Source of the DNA: an uncultured Flavobacteriales bacterium
Lineage (GTDB): Bacteria > Bacteroidota > Bacteroidia > Flavobacteriales_D > Crocinitomicaceae
Assembly (NCBI GenBank): GCA_937973685.1
Contig: CALJKJ010000016.1
Location: 1 to 64,000, forward strand
Direction: 5' to 3'
DNA: 64,000 nucleotides
Shown here: piece after piece, positions 26,901-33,889 of the stretch
Numbering within the stretch: position 1 is the first letter of the stretch
Layout of the letters: the number at the start of each line of letters is the position of its first letter
Program-made: the position numbers and the translations under genes
Notes under the pieces: generated by a model
Seen by the model: only the letters and a program-made list of their open reading frames with translations
Databases searched by the model: none
What the model was told of the DNA's origin: nothing

Positions 26901-28244
26901 AGCGTCTAATGCAGGGTTATTTCTTTCCTCAATTGAAAATGAACCAGTTGTTCCGTTAGCTGAAAATGAAGCATTTCCCGCCACAACATTTATTATAAAA
27001 CTTCCCAATAACTGACTTGTATTTGGACTATCCCAATCATATATACTCAATGTATATTGCGAATTTTGCAATATTAATTTACTTGCATATAATGTTACTG
27101 GAATAGATGTATTTTGAAGAATTTTATCAATTGTTGTCCAAATAACATTATTATTCACATCTTTAATTTCAATATAGATATCAGGAATACCACCGTTAGA
27201 AGTATTTTCAAAAGCATCAAACCAATTATTATTCACTGAAGAAATAGTAATTGAATTTAAAACCATTTCTTTTGTGGTCCAATTGGTTGAATTATTTGTA
27301 AAATCAATAGCATCAGTAAAATTTGTGCTATTTCTCATGTTAAATGTTTGAATAGGTCTCGAAGTTTCTCTTAATCGATATGTACCTGCATTATTTTCCA
27401 TAGATAGAGTCTTTGTCCCACTATACAAAGTATTTGCTGTCCCTATAACATCTGCATGAGCAATTTTTTCTATTTTGTTAATTGTATCACCTGTTTGAGC
27501 ATCTATATAAACATCAACATTATCATAAGGAACTTCAGAGAAAATATTGACTCTGTAACATAGTCTAAAGTTTTCTTTAGCATATATTCCATTAATTGGT
27601 GCTATTACAAGTTCTGCTTTAGGATAATATGTTGCATTTAAATCGTTTTTCTCATCTTTTAAAAACTGCTCTTCTTTAATGTTATTCCATAGATACTTTT
27701 CAGCTCCTACATATTGAATTGCTTTTTGAATTGCTTCTTGTTTTGATATACCAGCAGTCGTAATTAAGTCAAGACCAGAGTAGAAATTCCCATTGGCAGA
27801 TGTTAATTTACCATTTTTTTCGTGTAACAGAAATTGAACTCCTTCTAATAGAACTCCTTTAAAATGCTGTTGGAATCGGTAATGCGTATAACCAATGTTA
27901 TCTTGCTCCTTTTTTAATAAAGTGAAAGTATCATTAGAACTTGTTTGTAACTTGCTCGAAAAAGCAGTAAAGAAATCATTAGCTGTTATGGCACTTGATT
28001 CTGAAAATCTGATTACAGTATTGCTTCCTTCGGATTCAAATGAACTTCCGTATATTTCATTACTGCTACCTTCGACTTCTTCATCAGGGGGTATTATAGA
28101 AATATTTTGTTTGATTTTTTTTACAACAGCAGGCTTACTAATAATTGAAGGTAATTTTATTGTTTTAACTTGCCCAAATGACATAGTACAGTAAAAGGAA
28201 AGTGCGATAAAAAATAAACAATTTAATTTTAAAAGATATTTCAT
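23937..28244 (-). CDS. Secreted M4 (thermolysin-type) metalloprotease with four CUB domains and T9SS sorting signal
   Basis: 1435 residues. A signal peptide (LNCLFFIALSFYCTMSFGQ) precedes an FTP-type propeptide (LLKKEQDNIGYTHYRFQQHF). The M4 catalytic core has HEFSH near residue 516 as the HExxH zinc site and GALNESFSDIFG as the third-ligand segment. Four CUB repeats at roughly 720-1195 each carry GxGxxNYxNNxxCxWxI and a late FxSD...GWxANYTS. The C-terminal 75 residues (FIYPNPTFGVLHIF...SGIPQGNYIVNI...FKVIKL) are a type A T9SS sorting domain. It is exported and probably degrades or processes extracellular protein. Confidence 0.9.
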   Translation of the reverse strand: MKYLLKLNCLFFIALSFYCTMSFGQVKTIKLPSIISKPAVVKKIKQNISIIPPDEEVEGSSNEIYGSSFESEGSNTVIRFSESSAITANDFFTAFSSKLQTSSNDTFTLLKKEQDNIGYTHYRFQQHFKGVLLEGVQFLLHEKNGKLTSANGNFYSGLDLITTAGISKQEAIQKAIQYVGAEKYLWNNIKEEQFLKDEKNDLNATYYPKAELVIAPINGIYAKENFRLCYRVNIFSEVPYDNVDVYIDAQTGDTINKIEKIAHADVIGTANTLYSGTKTLSMENNAGTYRLRETSRPIQTFNMRNSTNFTDAIDFTNNSTNWTTKEMVLNSITISSVNNNWFDAFENTSNGGIPDIYIEIKDVNNNVIWTTIDKILQNTSIPVTLYASKLILQNSQYTLSIYDWDSPNTSQLLGSFIINVVAGNASFSANGTTGSFSIEERNNPALDAHWAMEKVYDFYKNQLNRTSFDNSGGLIKNYIHFGKAYENAIWNGTAMCYGDGNGNELTPLVSVDIVGHEFSHAVIEKTANLFYQNESGALNESFSDIFGTAIEFYASTSPNWTIGEDIVHIPPYYARSLKEPNTGIEGKPDTYQGDFWHELIPSTYPVRDTDLVNDHGGVHTNSGVQNYWFYLLSSGSSGNKTNDKLKTYNVTGIGIDKAVKIAYNNLYYLTPISDYSSAFIGSFLAVEALFPPVNGVNSQEYNSVRQAWYAVGIGNDPNNYCSGVTNLIAQKDTFTDGSGISNYSNNANCKWVIAPAGATKISLNFTAFNTQFNTDKVYVYNGPDDTAPLLATLSGNTLPTTISTSNGVGAMCLKFVSDASITLSGWSANYTSTITTPTCDGLTTLTTPNGTFDDGSGTANYTNNQQCIWYIAPPCANSVTLNFSAFNTELNYDKIYIYDSLNATNLIGMFSGSTIPNSITSSTGKMVVFFVTDYANVSQGFTANYTSTGSSYSSGISTLNTSDYGIISDGSGPNNYCNNMNCSWLIQPPQAKNVTFKFTEFQLENALYDGKSVFDAVEVYDGTNENAPLLGRFSGSTIPNSVTSSGGSMFIKFYSDNEVNFSGWSGYYTSTQTPYCNGVATTLTTATGTLSDGSGADKYANNANCAWLIQPTNAKTVTLNFTDFDTELNYDGVVVFDGSNNTAPILGVFSGNTLPPSVTSTTGSMYVEFISNDHLRANGWTANYTSTKPSIYNLPSTNFKLQVESNSCIGKKTGRISATITNTNYSYQVTVTGVNSYTNTQTLPVGTGTWSITGLEKGKYTICFAIASEPTQKQCFDIEVTEPEPLSVYAKVDNSTGIVNLAMLGAKNYTVSVNGKATSVSSSNFSTILPTGLNSISVTTDKDCQGVYQQEIFISEKAFIYPNPTFGVLHIFVGGAENTISYALTDLSGATIKKSNLSVGETREVEVDLSGIPQGNYIVNINSKTVSQSFKVIKL

Positions 28245-28257
28245 TGTCTTTTTGATT

Positions 28258-29145
28258 TTAATTGAATGTCCATTTATTTATGCCAGACACTACATAAAAT
28301 TTGCTAAATTTCTTTTTACTCCAACAGTCTTTGGTATCTGCAAATTTTATATTGAAAGCTTGTGTAGCATCAACGCAAAACTGTCCGTCTCCAGAGCCCC
28401 ATTCAGTCGCTAATCCTTGACGACCTCTTATATAAACATTACCGCTATAATTCCCAATATTGATTGTTTTATAACTATAAGCTGGGACAATATACCATCC
28501 CACTGAAGTCCAACATCTATCGCTATTATTGTAATAAGCATAACATGCATTTATTTCAGAACCTGTATTATTATAAAATTCAATTGATGTTGAATTTTGT
28601 ATCGAATTTGGTTTTGGAGATTGTAGTTGTAATTGATTCCCAAAAGAAGTAACAGGTAATGTAAACAATTCAGGCTCTCCATCAACAAAAAAACGTTTTA
28701 AATAATTATAGTCTAATTCTATATTTGAAATATCCCTAAACGAACTTACTGGCATCATCACATTTCTTGCATCTCCTATTTTAAGTTGGTCAATTACTCC
28801 ATAGACATTAATAAGACCACTTAAATTATCTGGAAAGTACGTATGTCCCAGGGAATTTGTAATAAATCTAACATTATATCCTGATGCAGTAATGTAGGTG
28901 TTTCCATCGTTAAGTTTTTGTTGTTCTACTCTTAATTGTTGATTTATAACAATGTAATTTCCATTAATCGTATAAGCAACTCTCATATAATTATTGCCAT
29001 AACTAGACAAATTGTTTAATACCATCAAACAATCGTACTTGATATTATCAGTGTAGAAGGTAATTTCACAAATAGTTGCCTTTCCATAAGATGTTATAGG
29101 AGCTATAAGTAGTGTAAAAAACAAAATAAAAAATACTTTTTTCAT
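28258..29145 (-). CDS. Secreted protein with DUF1036-like C-terminus
   Basis: 295 residues with a signal peptide (MKKVFFILFFTLLIAPITSYG). The C-terminal half (YNNTGSEINACYAYYNNSDR, then CWTSVGWYIVPAYSYKTINI and later NIKFADTKDCW) resembles DUF1036, a small beta domain with paired cysteines found in secreted proteins. The N-terminal half is unfamiliar. It lies 13 bases ahead of the metalloprotease gene and is the first gene of the operon, whose promoter faces that of the XRE regulator. Confidence 0.65.
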   Translation of the reverse strand: MKKVFFILFFTLLIAPITSYGKATICEITFYTDNIKYDCLMVLNNLSSYGNNYMRVAYTINGNYIVINQQLRVEQQKLNDGNTYITASGYNVRFITNSLGHTYFPDNLSGLINVYGVIDQLKIGDARNVMMPVSSFRDISNIELDYNYLKRFFVDGEPELFTLPVTSFGNQLQLQSPKPNSIQNSTSIEFYNNTGSEINACYAYYNNSDRCWTSVGWYIVPAYSYKTINIGNYSGNVYIRGRQGLATEWGSGDGQFCVDATQAFNIKFADTKDCWSKKKFSKFYVVSGINKWTFN

Positions 29146-29166
29146 AGCAATATGGGGTTTAAGTTG

Positions 29167-29221
29167 TTTGTAAGGGAGTAATTCAATATTTGGGAATTAC
29201 AATTAAGTATAACCTTACAAA
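29167..29221. promoter_or_regulatory. Nested inverted repeats between divergent XRE and protease operons
   Basis: An outer pair TTTGTAAGG (29167-29175) / CCTTACAAA (29213-29221) encloses an inner pair GTAATTC (29178-29184) / GAATTAC (29194-29200) with a 9-base spacer. The layout fits a dimeric HTH operator controlling both directions. Confidence 0.5.
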
Positions 29222-29289
29222 TTAAACCCTTAATAGTAATAAACATTTAATTTTAAAGTTGTATTTTTTCCTTATTTAGGATTTTATGC

Positions 29290-29297
29290 TACTTTTG
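29290..29297 (+). promoter_or_regulatory. -7 element TACTTTTG for the XRE gene
   Basis: Exact match to the Bacteroidota TAnnTTTG -7 element, 26 bases before the ATG. A well-spaced -33 TTG is not obvious (nearest at 29259). Confidence 0.5.
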
Positions 29298-29323
29298 AGG
29301 ATACTTTAAAATAATTCGAAAAC

Positions 29324-29683
29324 ATGGATATTAAAATTATTTCAGCCAACATTAAAAAATATCGGGAATTAAAAGGATTAACTAGAGAAGTTGTCGCATC
29401 AGAACTCGAAATGTCTGTAAGTGGTTATAGCAAAATTGAAAGAGGAGAAATCGACTTGACTATCACTAAACTTCAAAAAATAAGTGACGTATTGGGAGTG
29501 TCCGCCTCAGATATACTTAATTTCGATGTGACTAATATTTTCAATATTTCCAATAATCAACAAGTACAAGGATTAGGCAGTAAAGAAAGTAACATTACTA
29601 ATAACCTAAACAAAGTAGATGATTATACCCAAAAATATATCAAAATGTTAGAGGAAAAGATACAGGATTTAGAGAACAAATAA
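29324..29683 (+). CDS. XRE-family transcriptional regulator
   Basis: 119 residues. A Cro/C1-type HTH spans about 6-62 (IKKYRELKGLTREVVASELEMSVSGYSKIERGEIDLTITKLQKISDVLGV), followed by an Asn-rich linker and a C-terminal coiled coil (YIKMLEEKIQDLENK) that may dimerise. It is transcribed away from the secreted protease operon. Nested inverted repeats in the shared intergenic space make auto- and cross-regulation likely. Confidence 0.85.
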   Translation: MDIKIISANIKKYRELKGLTREVVASELEMSVSGYSKIERGEIDLTITKLQKISDVLGVSASDILNFDVTNIFNISNNQQVQGLGSKESNITNNLNKVDDYTQKYIKMLEEKIQDLENK

Positions 29684-29757
29684 TTACTTATTTGATGGCA
29701 TAATCCAAGTAAACATTTAATGAGCATATAAAAACCCACTTATATTTTAATCCAAAA

Positions 29758-29780
29758 CAGCTTGAAAATAGCTGCTTTTT
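29758..29780 (+). terminator. Weak terminator after the XRE gene
   Basis: A 5-bp stem CAGCT/AGCTG with a 7-base loop is followed by CTTTTT. Confidence 0.5.
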
Positions 29781-30044
29781 AAGGTAAATTATAAAACGTA
29801 TTCTTTATAATTTATTTTATTATTTAGAATAATTTTTTATTTGACAAAAAAACAAGAGCACATCAAAATCAAAGTATAAAAAATGATTCTGACTACTACT
29901 TGACCAAGATTTTTTGAATAGAAAAACCAAAGGAAGCTCTGAAGAAATAAATAGTCAAAAATCGTTGAAAAACGATTGTCTTTGTTTAACAATCATAAGG
30001 TGTTTATAATGGTTTGTATTTAAGCTGTTTTACTAATCAATTCA

Positions 30045-30229
30045 TTAGTCACGTGTAATGTTTTTCTTTCGCATTTTCTTTACTGTTACTTTCCAAATAG
30101 GATTGATTCCTTTAATAGAAAATAATAAATACAGCAAAACAAATAGGAATAGAGAAAATGCTATTATTTCATCTAATGATTCTGTTCTTTTTTAGCACTC
30201 GAAATTGTTTGATTTTCTATACGATTCAT
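30045..30229 (-). pseudogene. Frameshifted small single-pass membrane protein gene
   Basis: From an ATG at 30229 the frame reads MNRIENQTISSAKKEQ and stops. After a -1 shift around the A6 run the other frame continues SLDEIIAFSLFLFVLLYLLF, then SIKGINPIWKVTVKK and MRKKNITRD to a stop at 30045. The joined product would be about 61 residues with one membrane helix and a basic tail. The span is 185 bases, one short of a whole number of codons. A one-base deletion, transcriptional slippage at the A-run or a sequencing error would all explain it. Confidence 0.5.
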
Positions 30230-30325
30230 TAGTAAAATTCTTTTCCGATGTTTACTGTTTTTAAAACTACTAATAGTTATTTAATTTTCCTGTAAAAACT
30301 ATACAAATTAACCATTCCAATTTGC

Positions 30326-30353
30326 TTGTTTGAAACAACAATTACTATCTTTG
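30326..30353 (+). promoter_or_regulatory. Bacteroidota-type promoter for a small RNA
   Basis: TTG (30326-30328), a 17-base spacer and TATCTTTG (30346-30353) match the -33/-7 consensus. Initiation near 30359 would start just ahead of the structured RNA. Confidence 0.65.
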
Positions 30354-30358
30354 AAATA

Positions 30359-30439
30359 AGATTTGGGATCTTGGCGGTTTGCAATTTGTTGGGGGCAACA
30401 AATTAGTATCATCTTACATACAGCAAACCGCCTTTTTTT
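30359..30439 (+). ncRNA. Small structured RNA with nested stems and its own terminator
   Basis: The 10-bp outer stem GGCGGTTTGC (30373-30382) / GCAAACCGCC (30423-30432) runs straight into seven Ts. Inside it lies a perfect 8-bp hairpin AATTTGTT/AACAAATT (30383-30404) with loop GGGGGC, then an 18-base single strand (30405-30422). With the promoter just upstream this predicts an 80-base transcript. No ORF fits in it. I do not recognise the family with certainty. Flavo-1 and 6S-like RNAs are candidates to test. Confidence 0.7.
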
Positions 30440-30917
30440 CTTTAAAAAGAAAGAACATTTGTTTTAATGTGTCGTTGTAATGATTCTATAATTGTTTTCT
30501 AATTATTGTCGCAAACAATCGCTAAACAAAATTCTAGGTGATACAACGCTTTGTATTTAGAAAGCACAAATGCATCTTTTTCAATATAGAATCTAAAGAA
30601 CATTTCTTTAATTATTCTTCAGAAAAGAAGGGTTTTTCAATTAGTAAGATTTGTTTGGTATTCATTTACATACTTCTATTAAAACCAATTGCTTTTTGCT
30701 TCTTTGGTATTCACTTTATAAATGTTCTATTAAAAAAGAATTTTGGGCTATTGTTGTAACTTGGTTTTTACATCTTTTTCAAACTAATTAACTTCATGGT
30801 TATTTCTCTTTCAAAGGAAGTAATGAAATCGGTTTTTTTCCAATTGGTATTGCAAAAATGTTTCTTTGGATTATCAAAGTATTCTATAACGCTTTACATT
30901 TTGGGTGTAAGCAACTC

Positions 30918-30948
30918 TTGCTTTTTAAATATTTTTTATCTATTTTTG
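30918..30948 (+). promoter_or_regulatory. Promoter of the MerR-like gene
   Basis: TTG (30918-30920), a 20-base spacer and TATTTTTG (30941-30948), about 60 bases before the ATG at 31009. Confidence 0.55.
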
Positions 30949-31008
30949 ACTATATTTTTCGATTCGATAAATTATTTATTACATTAGCAGAATCAAATAG
31001 AGTAAAAC

Positions 31009-31965
31009 ATGGTGTCCATTTTAGATTATTACCCTTTACTGACAGAAAAGAAAATTCCTTTGAAACCTTTGGATATTCATCCAAGGCTGTATTTTAATTG
31101 GAAAAAAGAAGGCTTGTTAAACGAGAAAGCTCCAATAGAAAATGAAGAGCAAGTAAATGTTCAAAGAAAAAAGGTGTTTTTGAATGTTTATGAAGCTCTT
31201 TGGGTTTTAATTATAAAAGAACTTCGAAATCTAAACATTGATTTAAAAACAATTTTGGAACTGAAGAAGTTTATGTTCACTGTAGTGAAAGCAGACGAGC
31301 AAAAGTTAGGGTCGCTTTCTAGGGAAGAATTCATTTCTTCTATTTTAGAGCGTATTCCTATTGAATTTCATCAAGAGGCTAAACAACAACTTGAAGGTAA
31401 AGAATTAGATGATTTGTTAAATAAAAAAATAGATGAAGAATCGGTAATTGCTTTTAAATATATCGGGAGCCTACTGACAAATGTTTTGCTTTTACAAACA
31501 GCGGTTTCTTTAGTAATCATTAAAGAAACAAGTACTTCAGAACTAGATTTTCTAATTGTTCCCAATAACAATAATGCATCTGTAGAAGAAAAAGAAGAAT
31601 TATATAAACTATATGCTACTCATTTTTCAAACGACACATTAATAAACATTCCTATTCTTCCTTTAGTTGCTCAATTATTTGAAGATAAGAATTTTGATAA
31701 ATATTGTATTGCCTTCGGATTATTCAATTCGCATGAAAAAAAATTACTCAAAGCCCTAAATGATGATAGTTGTAAAAAGATTAGCATTATCAAATACGAC
31801 TCTGAGCAAATTACGTTTGATTTAACAAAGGAAATCGATGTCAAGGGAGATAACGCAAAAGAAATAAGAAAAATATTGGGTTTAAAACAATATGAGAAGG
31901 TAGAGGTAACCTACCGAAATGATAAACATTTAGTGATTAAAAATACAAAAAGAGAAAATAATTAA
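31009..31965 (+). CDS. MerR-like N-terminal domain protein linked to the recombinase
   Basis: 318 residues. The first 90 (LDIHPRLYFNWKKEGLLNEK, then VFLNVYEALWVLIIKELRNL and NIDLKTILELKKF) read like a MerR-type winged helix, with the Y-(x)-W/K-(x)-G-L and later 'lixxLRxLnxdLktI' pattern. A central helical region (80-170) and a C-terminal part ending LGLKQYEKVEVTYRNDKHLV are unfamiliar. It is followed by a 47-codon ORF and the large serine recombinase. A regulator or recombination-directionality role for the element is inferred from position. Confidence 0.6.
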   Translation: MVSILDYYPLLTEKKIPLKPLDIHPRLYFNWKKEGLLNEKAPIENEEQVNVQRKKVFLNVYEALWVLIIKELRNLNIDLKTILELKKFMFTVVKADEQKLGSLSREEFISSILERIPIEFHQEAKQQLEGKELDDLLNKKIDEESVIAFKYIGSLLTNVLLLQTAVSLVIIKETSTSELDFLIVPNNNNASVEEKEELYKLYATHFSNDTLINIPILPLVAQLFEDKNFDKYCIAFGLFNSHEKKLLKALNDDSCKKISIIKYDSEQITFDLTKEIDVKGDNAKEIRKILGLKQYEKVEVTYRNDKHLVIKNTKRENN

Positions 31966-32052
31966 AACAATAAAATCCTAGGTATCCCCTAGCATTAAAT
32001 CGCCTAATAACAGCGAACAAGTACGTCCTACTTCTTCCTGTCAACAGGTAAA

Positions 32053-32196
32053 ATGGAATTCGAACAAGCAAAAAAAATTGTAAACAAAAACAGAGAAAAA
32101 AAATTAACAGACCATCAAATTAAAGAAGTACTTCTACTGGCTGAAATGCTAGCAAACTGTACAATTAACCATCTTAAAACAGCAAGTTTAAAATGA
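32053..32196 (+). CDS. 47-residue ORF coupled to the serine recombinase
   Basis: Starts MEFEQAKKIVNKNREKKLTD and continues HQIKEVLLLAEMLANCTINH, ending HLKTASLK. It is a helical, charged small protein. Its TGA overlaps the recombinase ATG (ATGA at 32193-32196), typical of translational coupling. No known motif. A recombinase cofactor or leader is possible. Confidence 0.65.
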   Translation: MEFEQAKKIVNKNREKKLTDHQIKEVLLLAEMLANCTINHLKTASLK

Positions 32197-33734
32197 AAAA
32201 TGTAATACTTTACGTGAGAGTGTCTACTGACGAGCAAGCAGGAAGAGGCTATTCTCTTCGAGACCAAGAGCAAAAGTTACTTAACTATTGCCAAAATAAC
32301 AATTACAATGTATTGCATATTTTCAGGGAAGATTATTCTGCTAAAACATTCAAGCGACCTGAATTTAAGAAATTATTGGAATACTGTAAGAAGAACAAAA
32401 AGGATATACATCAACTATTGTTTATCAAATGGGATAGATTCTCTAGAAATACCGCTGAATCCTACCAAATGATTGGTGTGTTCAATGAGTTGGCTATTCA
32501 AGTCAATGCTATTGAGCAACCGCTGGATTTAACTATTCCAGAGCAAGGATTAATGCTGGCGGTGTATCTTTCTATGCCAGAGGTAGAAAATCACCGTCGT
32601 TCACTCAATGTTATCTCAGGAATGCGTAGAGCCTTTAAAGAGGGGAGATATGTTGGAAATGCACCCAAAGGATACGATAATGGAAAAGATGCCTTAAAAA
32701 AGCCTCTTTTGATTCCAAACGAAGATGCTAAATACATTCAAGAAGCTTTTGAGATGATGGCAACTGGAAACTACCAGCGCAATGAAGTCTTCTACAAGCT
32801 CAAAGCCAAAGGATTTACTTCGAGTAAAACTGCTTTCGCTAGAATATTAGATAACCATTTGTATTATGGGTGTGTGTTTATAAAAGCCTACAAGGACGAG
32901 AAAGAAACCATAGTAGAAGGTATTCACGAACCTATCATCACCAAAGCACTATTTGACAAAGTACAACAAGTGATGTATGGTAGAAAGAAAGGAAAACAAA
33001 AAGTGCCTAAGACATACAATGAGAACTTTCCTTTGAAAGGATTTTTATGCTGTCCTGTTTGCAACAAACAAATGAGAGCAAGCGCCTCAAAAGGGAGAAC
33101 ACAATACTATAGCTATTACCACTGCGTAAGTCCATGTAAGGGGAGATATACTTCTGAAGAAGTACATCAACAAGTAAATGACTTTTTAGCAGATATCACC
33201 TTTGATAAACAATTCCAAGAATTGTATTTTGAAATCATCAAAGAGAAACTAACCCAAGATACCAAGCAAAAAGCATTAGGACCAAAACATTATGAGCATC
33301 TGAAATCAATCGAAGATAAATTGATTAAGCTACAAGATTTGTATATCGATGGTGATATAGACAAGGAAGGATATGAATCGGCTAAAGAGCGCTATGAGAA
33401 TATCCGAGCAGAACTAAAATCAAAAGAAGCATCATCAGAAGACAATAAAAAGCTAGTAGAACTCTATAAAACAGCAACAGAAAATTTTATAGCTATTGAT
33501 AATCAATACAATAATGCTGATTTAGAACACAAAAGGAAGATAATTGGTTCGATATTTGGGAAAAATATTCAATTTGAAAATCAAAAAGTTCGAACCGCTA
33601 ATTTGAATCCAATTCTAAACGAAATAGCCAGTATTAACAGGGGTTGGCGAGCTAAAAAGAAAAAGGACTTAACTAAAAAATCAGTTAAGTCCCTTATGGT
33701 GGTCCCACCTGGGCTCGAACCAGGGACCACCTGA
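32193..33734 (+). CDS. Large serine recombinase (integrase) reading into a tRNA gene
   Basis: 513 residues. The resolvase catalytic domain at about 4-145 has the nucleophile in YVRVSTDEQ (Ser11), and KWDRFSRNTAES and MPEVENHRRS supply catalytic arginines. The recombinase domain spans about 150-270. A zinc ribbon near 290-325 has CPVCNKQM...HCVSPC. A coiled-coil region (370-440) precedes the end. The last 24 residues (KKDLTKKSVKSLMVVPPGLE...) are translated from the tRNA terminator and the 3' half of the tRNA gene. The gene's own stop was therefore lost or replaced at integration. This places the right junction of a mobile element at the tRNA. Confidence 0.9.
   Translation: MKNVILYVRVSTDEQAGRGYSLRDQEQKLLNYCQNNNYNVLHIFREDYSAKTFKRPEFKKLLEYCKKNKKDIHQLLFIKWDRFSRNTAESYQMIGVFNELAIQVNAIEQPLDLTIPEQGLMLAVYLSMPEVENHRRSLNVISGMRRAFKEGRYVGNAPKGYDNGKDALKKPLLIPNEDAKYIQEAFEMMATGNYQRNEVFYKLKAKGFTSSKTAFARILDNHLYYGCVFIKAYKDEKETIVEGIHEPIITKALFDKVQQVMYGRKKGKQKVPKTYNENFPLKGFLCCPVCNKQMRASASKGRTQYYSYYHCVSPCKGRYTSEEVHQQVNDFLADITFDKQFQELYFEIIKEKLTQDTKQKALGPKHYEHLKSIEDKLIKLQDLYIDGDIDKEGYESAKERYENIRAELKSKEASSEDNKKLVELYKTATENFIAIDNQYNNADLEHKRKIIGSIFGKNIQFENQKVRTANLNPILNEIASINRGWRAKKKKDLTKKSVKSLMVVPPGLEPGTT
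33665..33692 (-). terminator. tRNA terminator inside the recombinase reading frame
   Basis: GGACTTAACT pairs with AGTTAAGTCC over 10 bp. On the minus strand the stem is followed by TTTTTCTTTTT, so it terminates the tRNA transcript. The plus strand codes for the recombinase C-terminus. Confidence 0.75.
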
Positions 33735-33773
33735 TTATGAGTCAGGTGCTCTAACCAACTGAGCTATAGGACC
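33697..33773 (-). tRNA. tRNA with CAU anticodon (Ile2 or elongator Met), CCA encoded
   Basis: On the minus strand the 77-base gene has a 7-bp acceptor stem GGTCCTA/TGGGACC, D-arm AGCTCAGTTGGTTAGAGCA, anticodon stem CCTGA/TCAGG with loop CTCATAA (anticodon CAT) and T-arm GGTTCGAGCCC. The 3' end is ACCA. Acceptor pairs C4-G69 and C5-G68 are those recognised by the lysidine synthetase TilS in E. coli tRNA-Ile2, so Ile2 is favoured, but elongator Met cannot be excluded. It is the probable insertion target of the element to its left. Confidence 0.9.
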
Positions 33774-33889
33774 GAAGCAAGTTAAACTTGCGGAAAAATG
33801 ACCTTTCGTTGGTTTGAAAATGTCATTTTGGTGTGCAAATATACGATTTCTATTGATTGTTACAAGTCTGTGAAATCAAAAAAAATGAA

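Larger units (their letters stand above)
29684..31008. other. 1.3-kb gene-poor stretch
   Basis: It holds a weak terminator at 29758-29780, overlapping alternative hairpins at 29960-29994, a frameshifted small membrane protein gene at 30045-30229 (minus), a promoter and small structured RNA at 30326-30439, and a promoter at 30918-30948 for the downstream gene. Long T-rich open frames on the plus strand between 30538 and 31097 (repeated Phe, Leu and Ile codons, no good starts) do not look like genes. Confidence 0.6.

Noticed and set aside
30538..31097. Three T-rich open frames of 63-79 codons
   Set aside because: Phe/Leu/Ile-rich with poor starts, overlapping each other and the promoter of the MerR-like gene; composition explained by AT-rich noncoding DNA.
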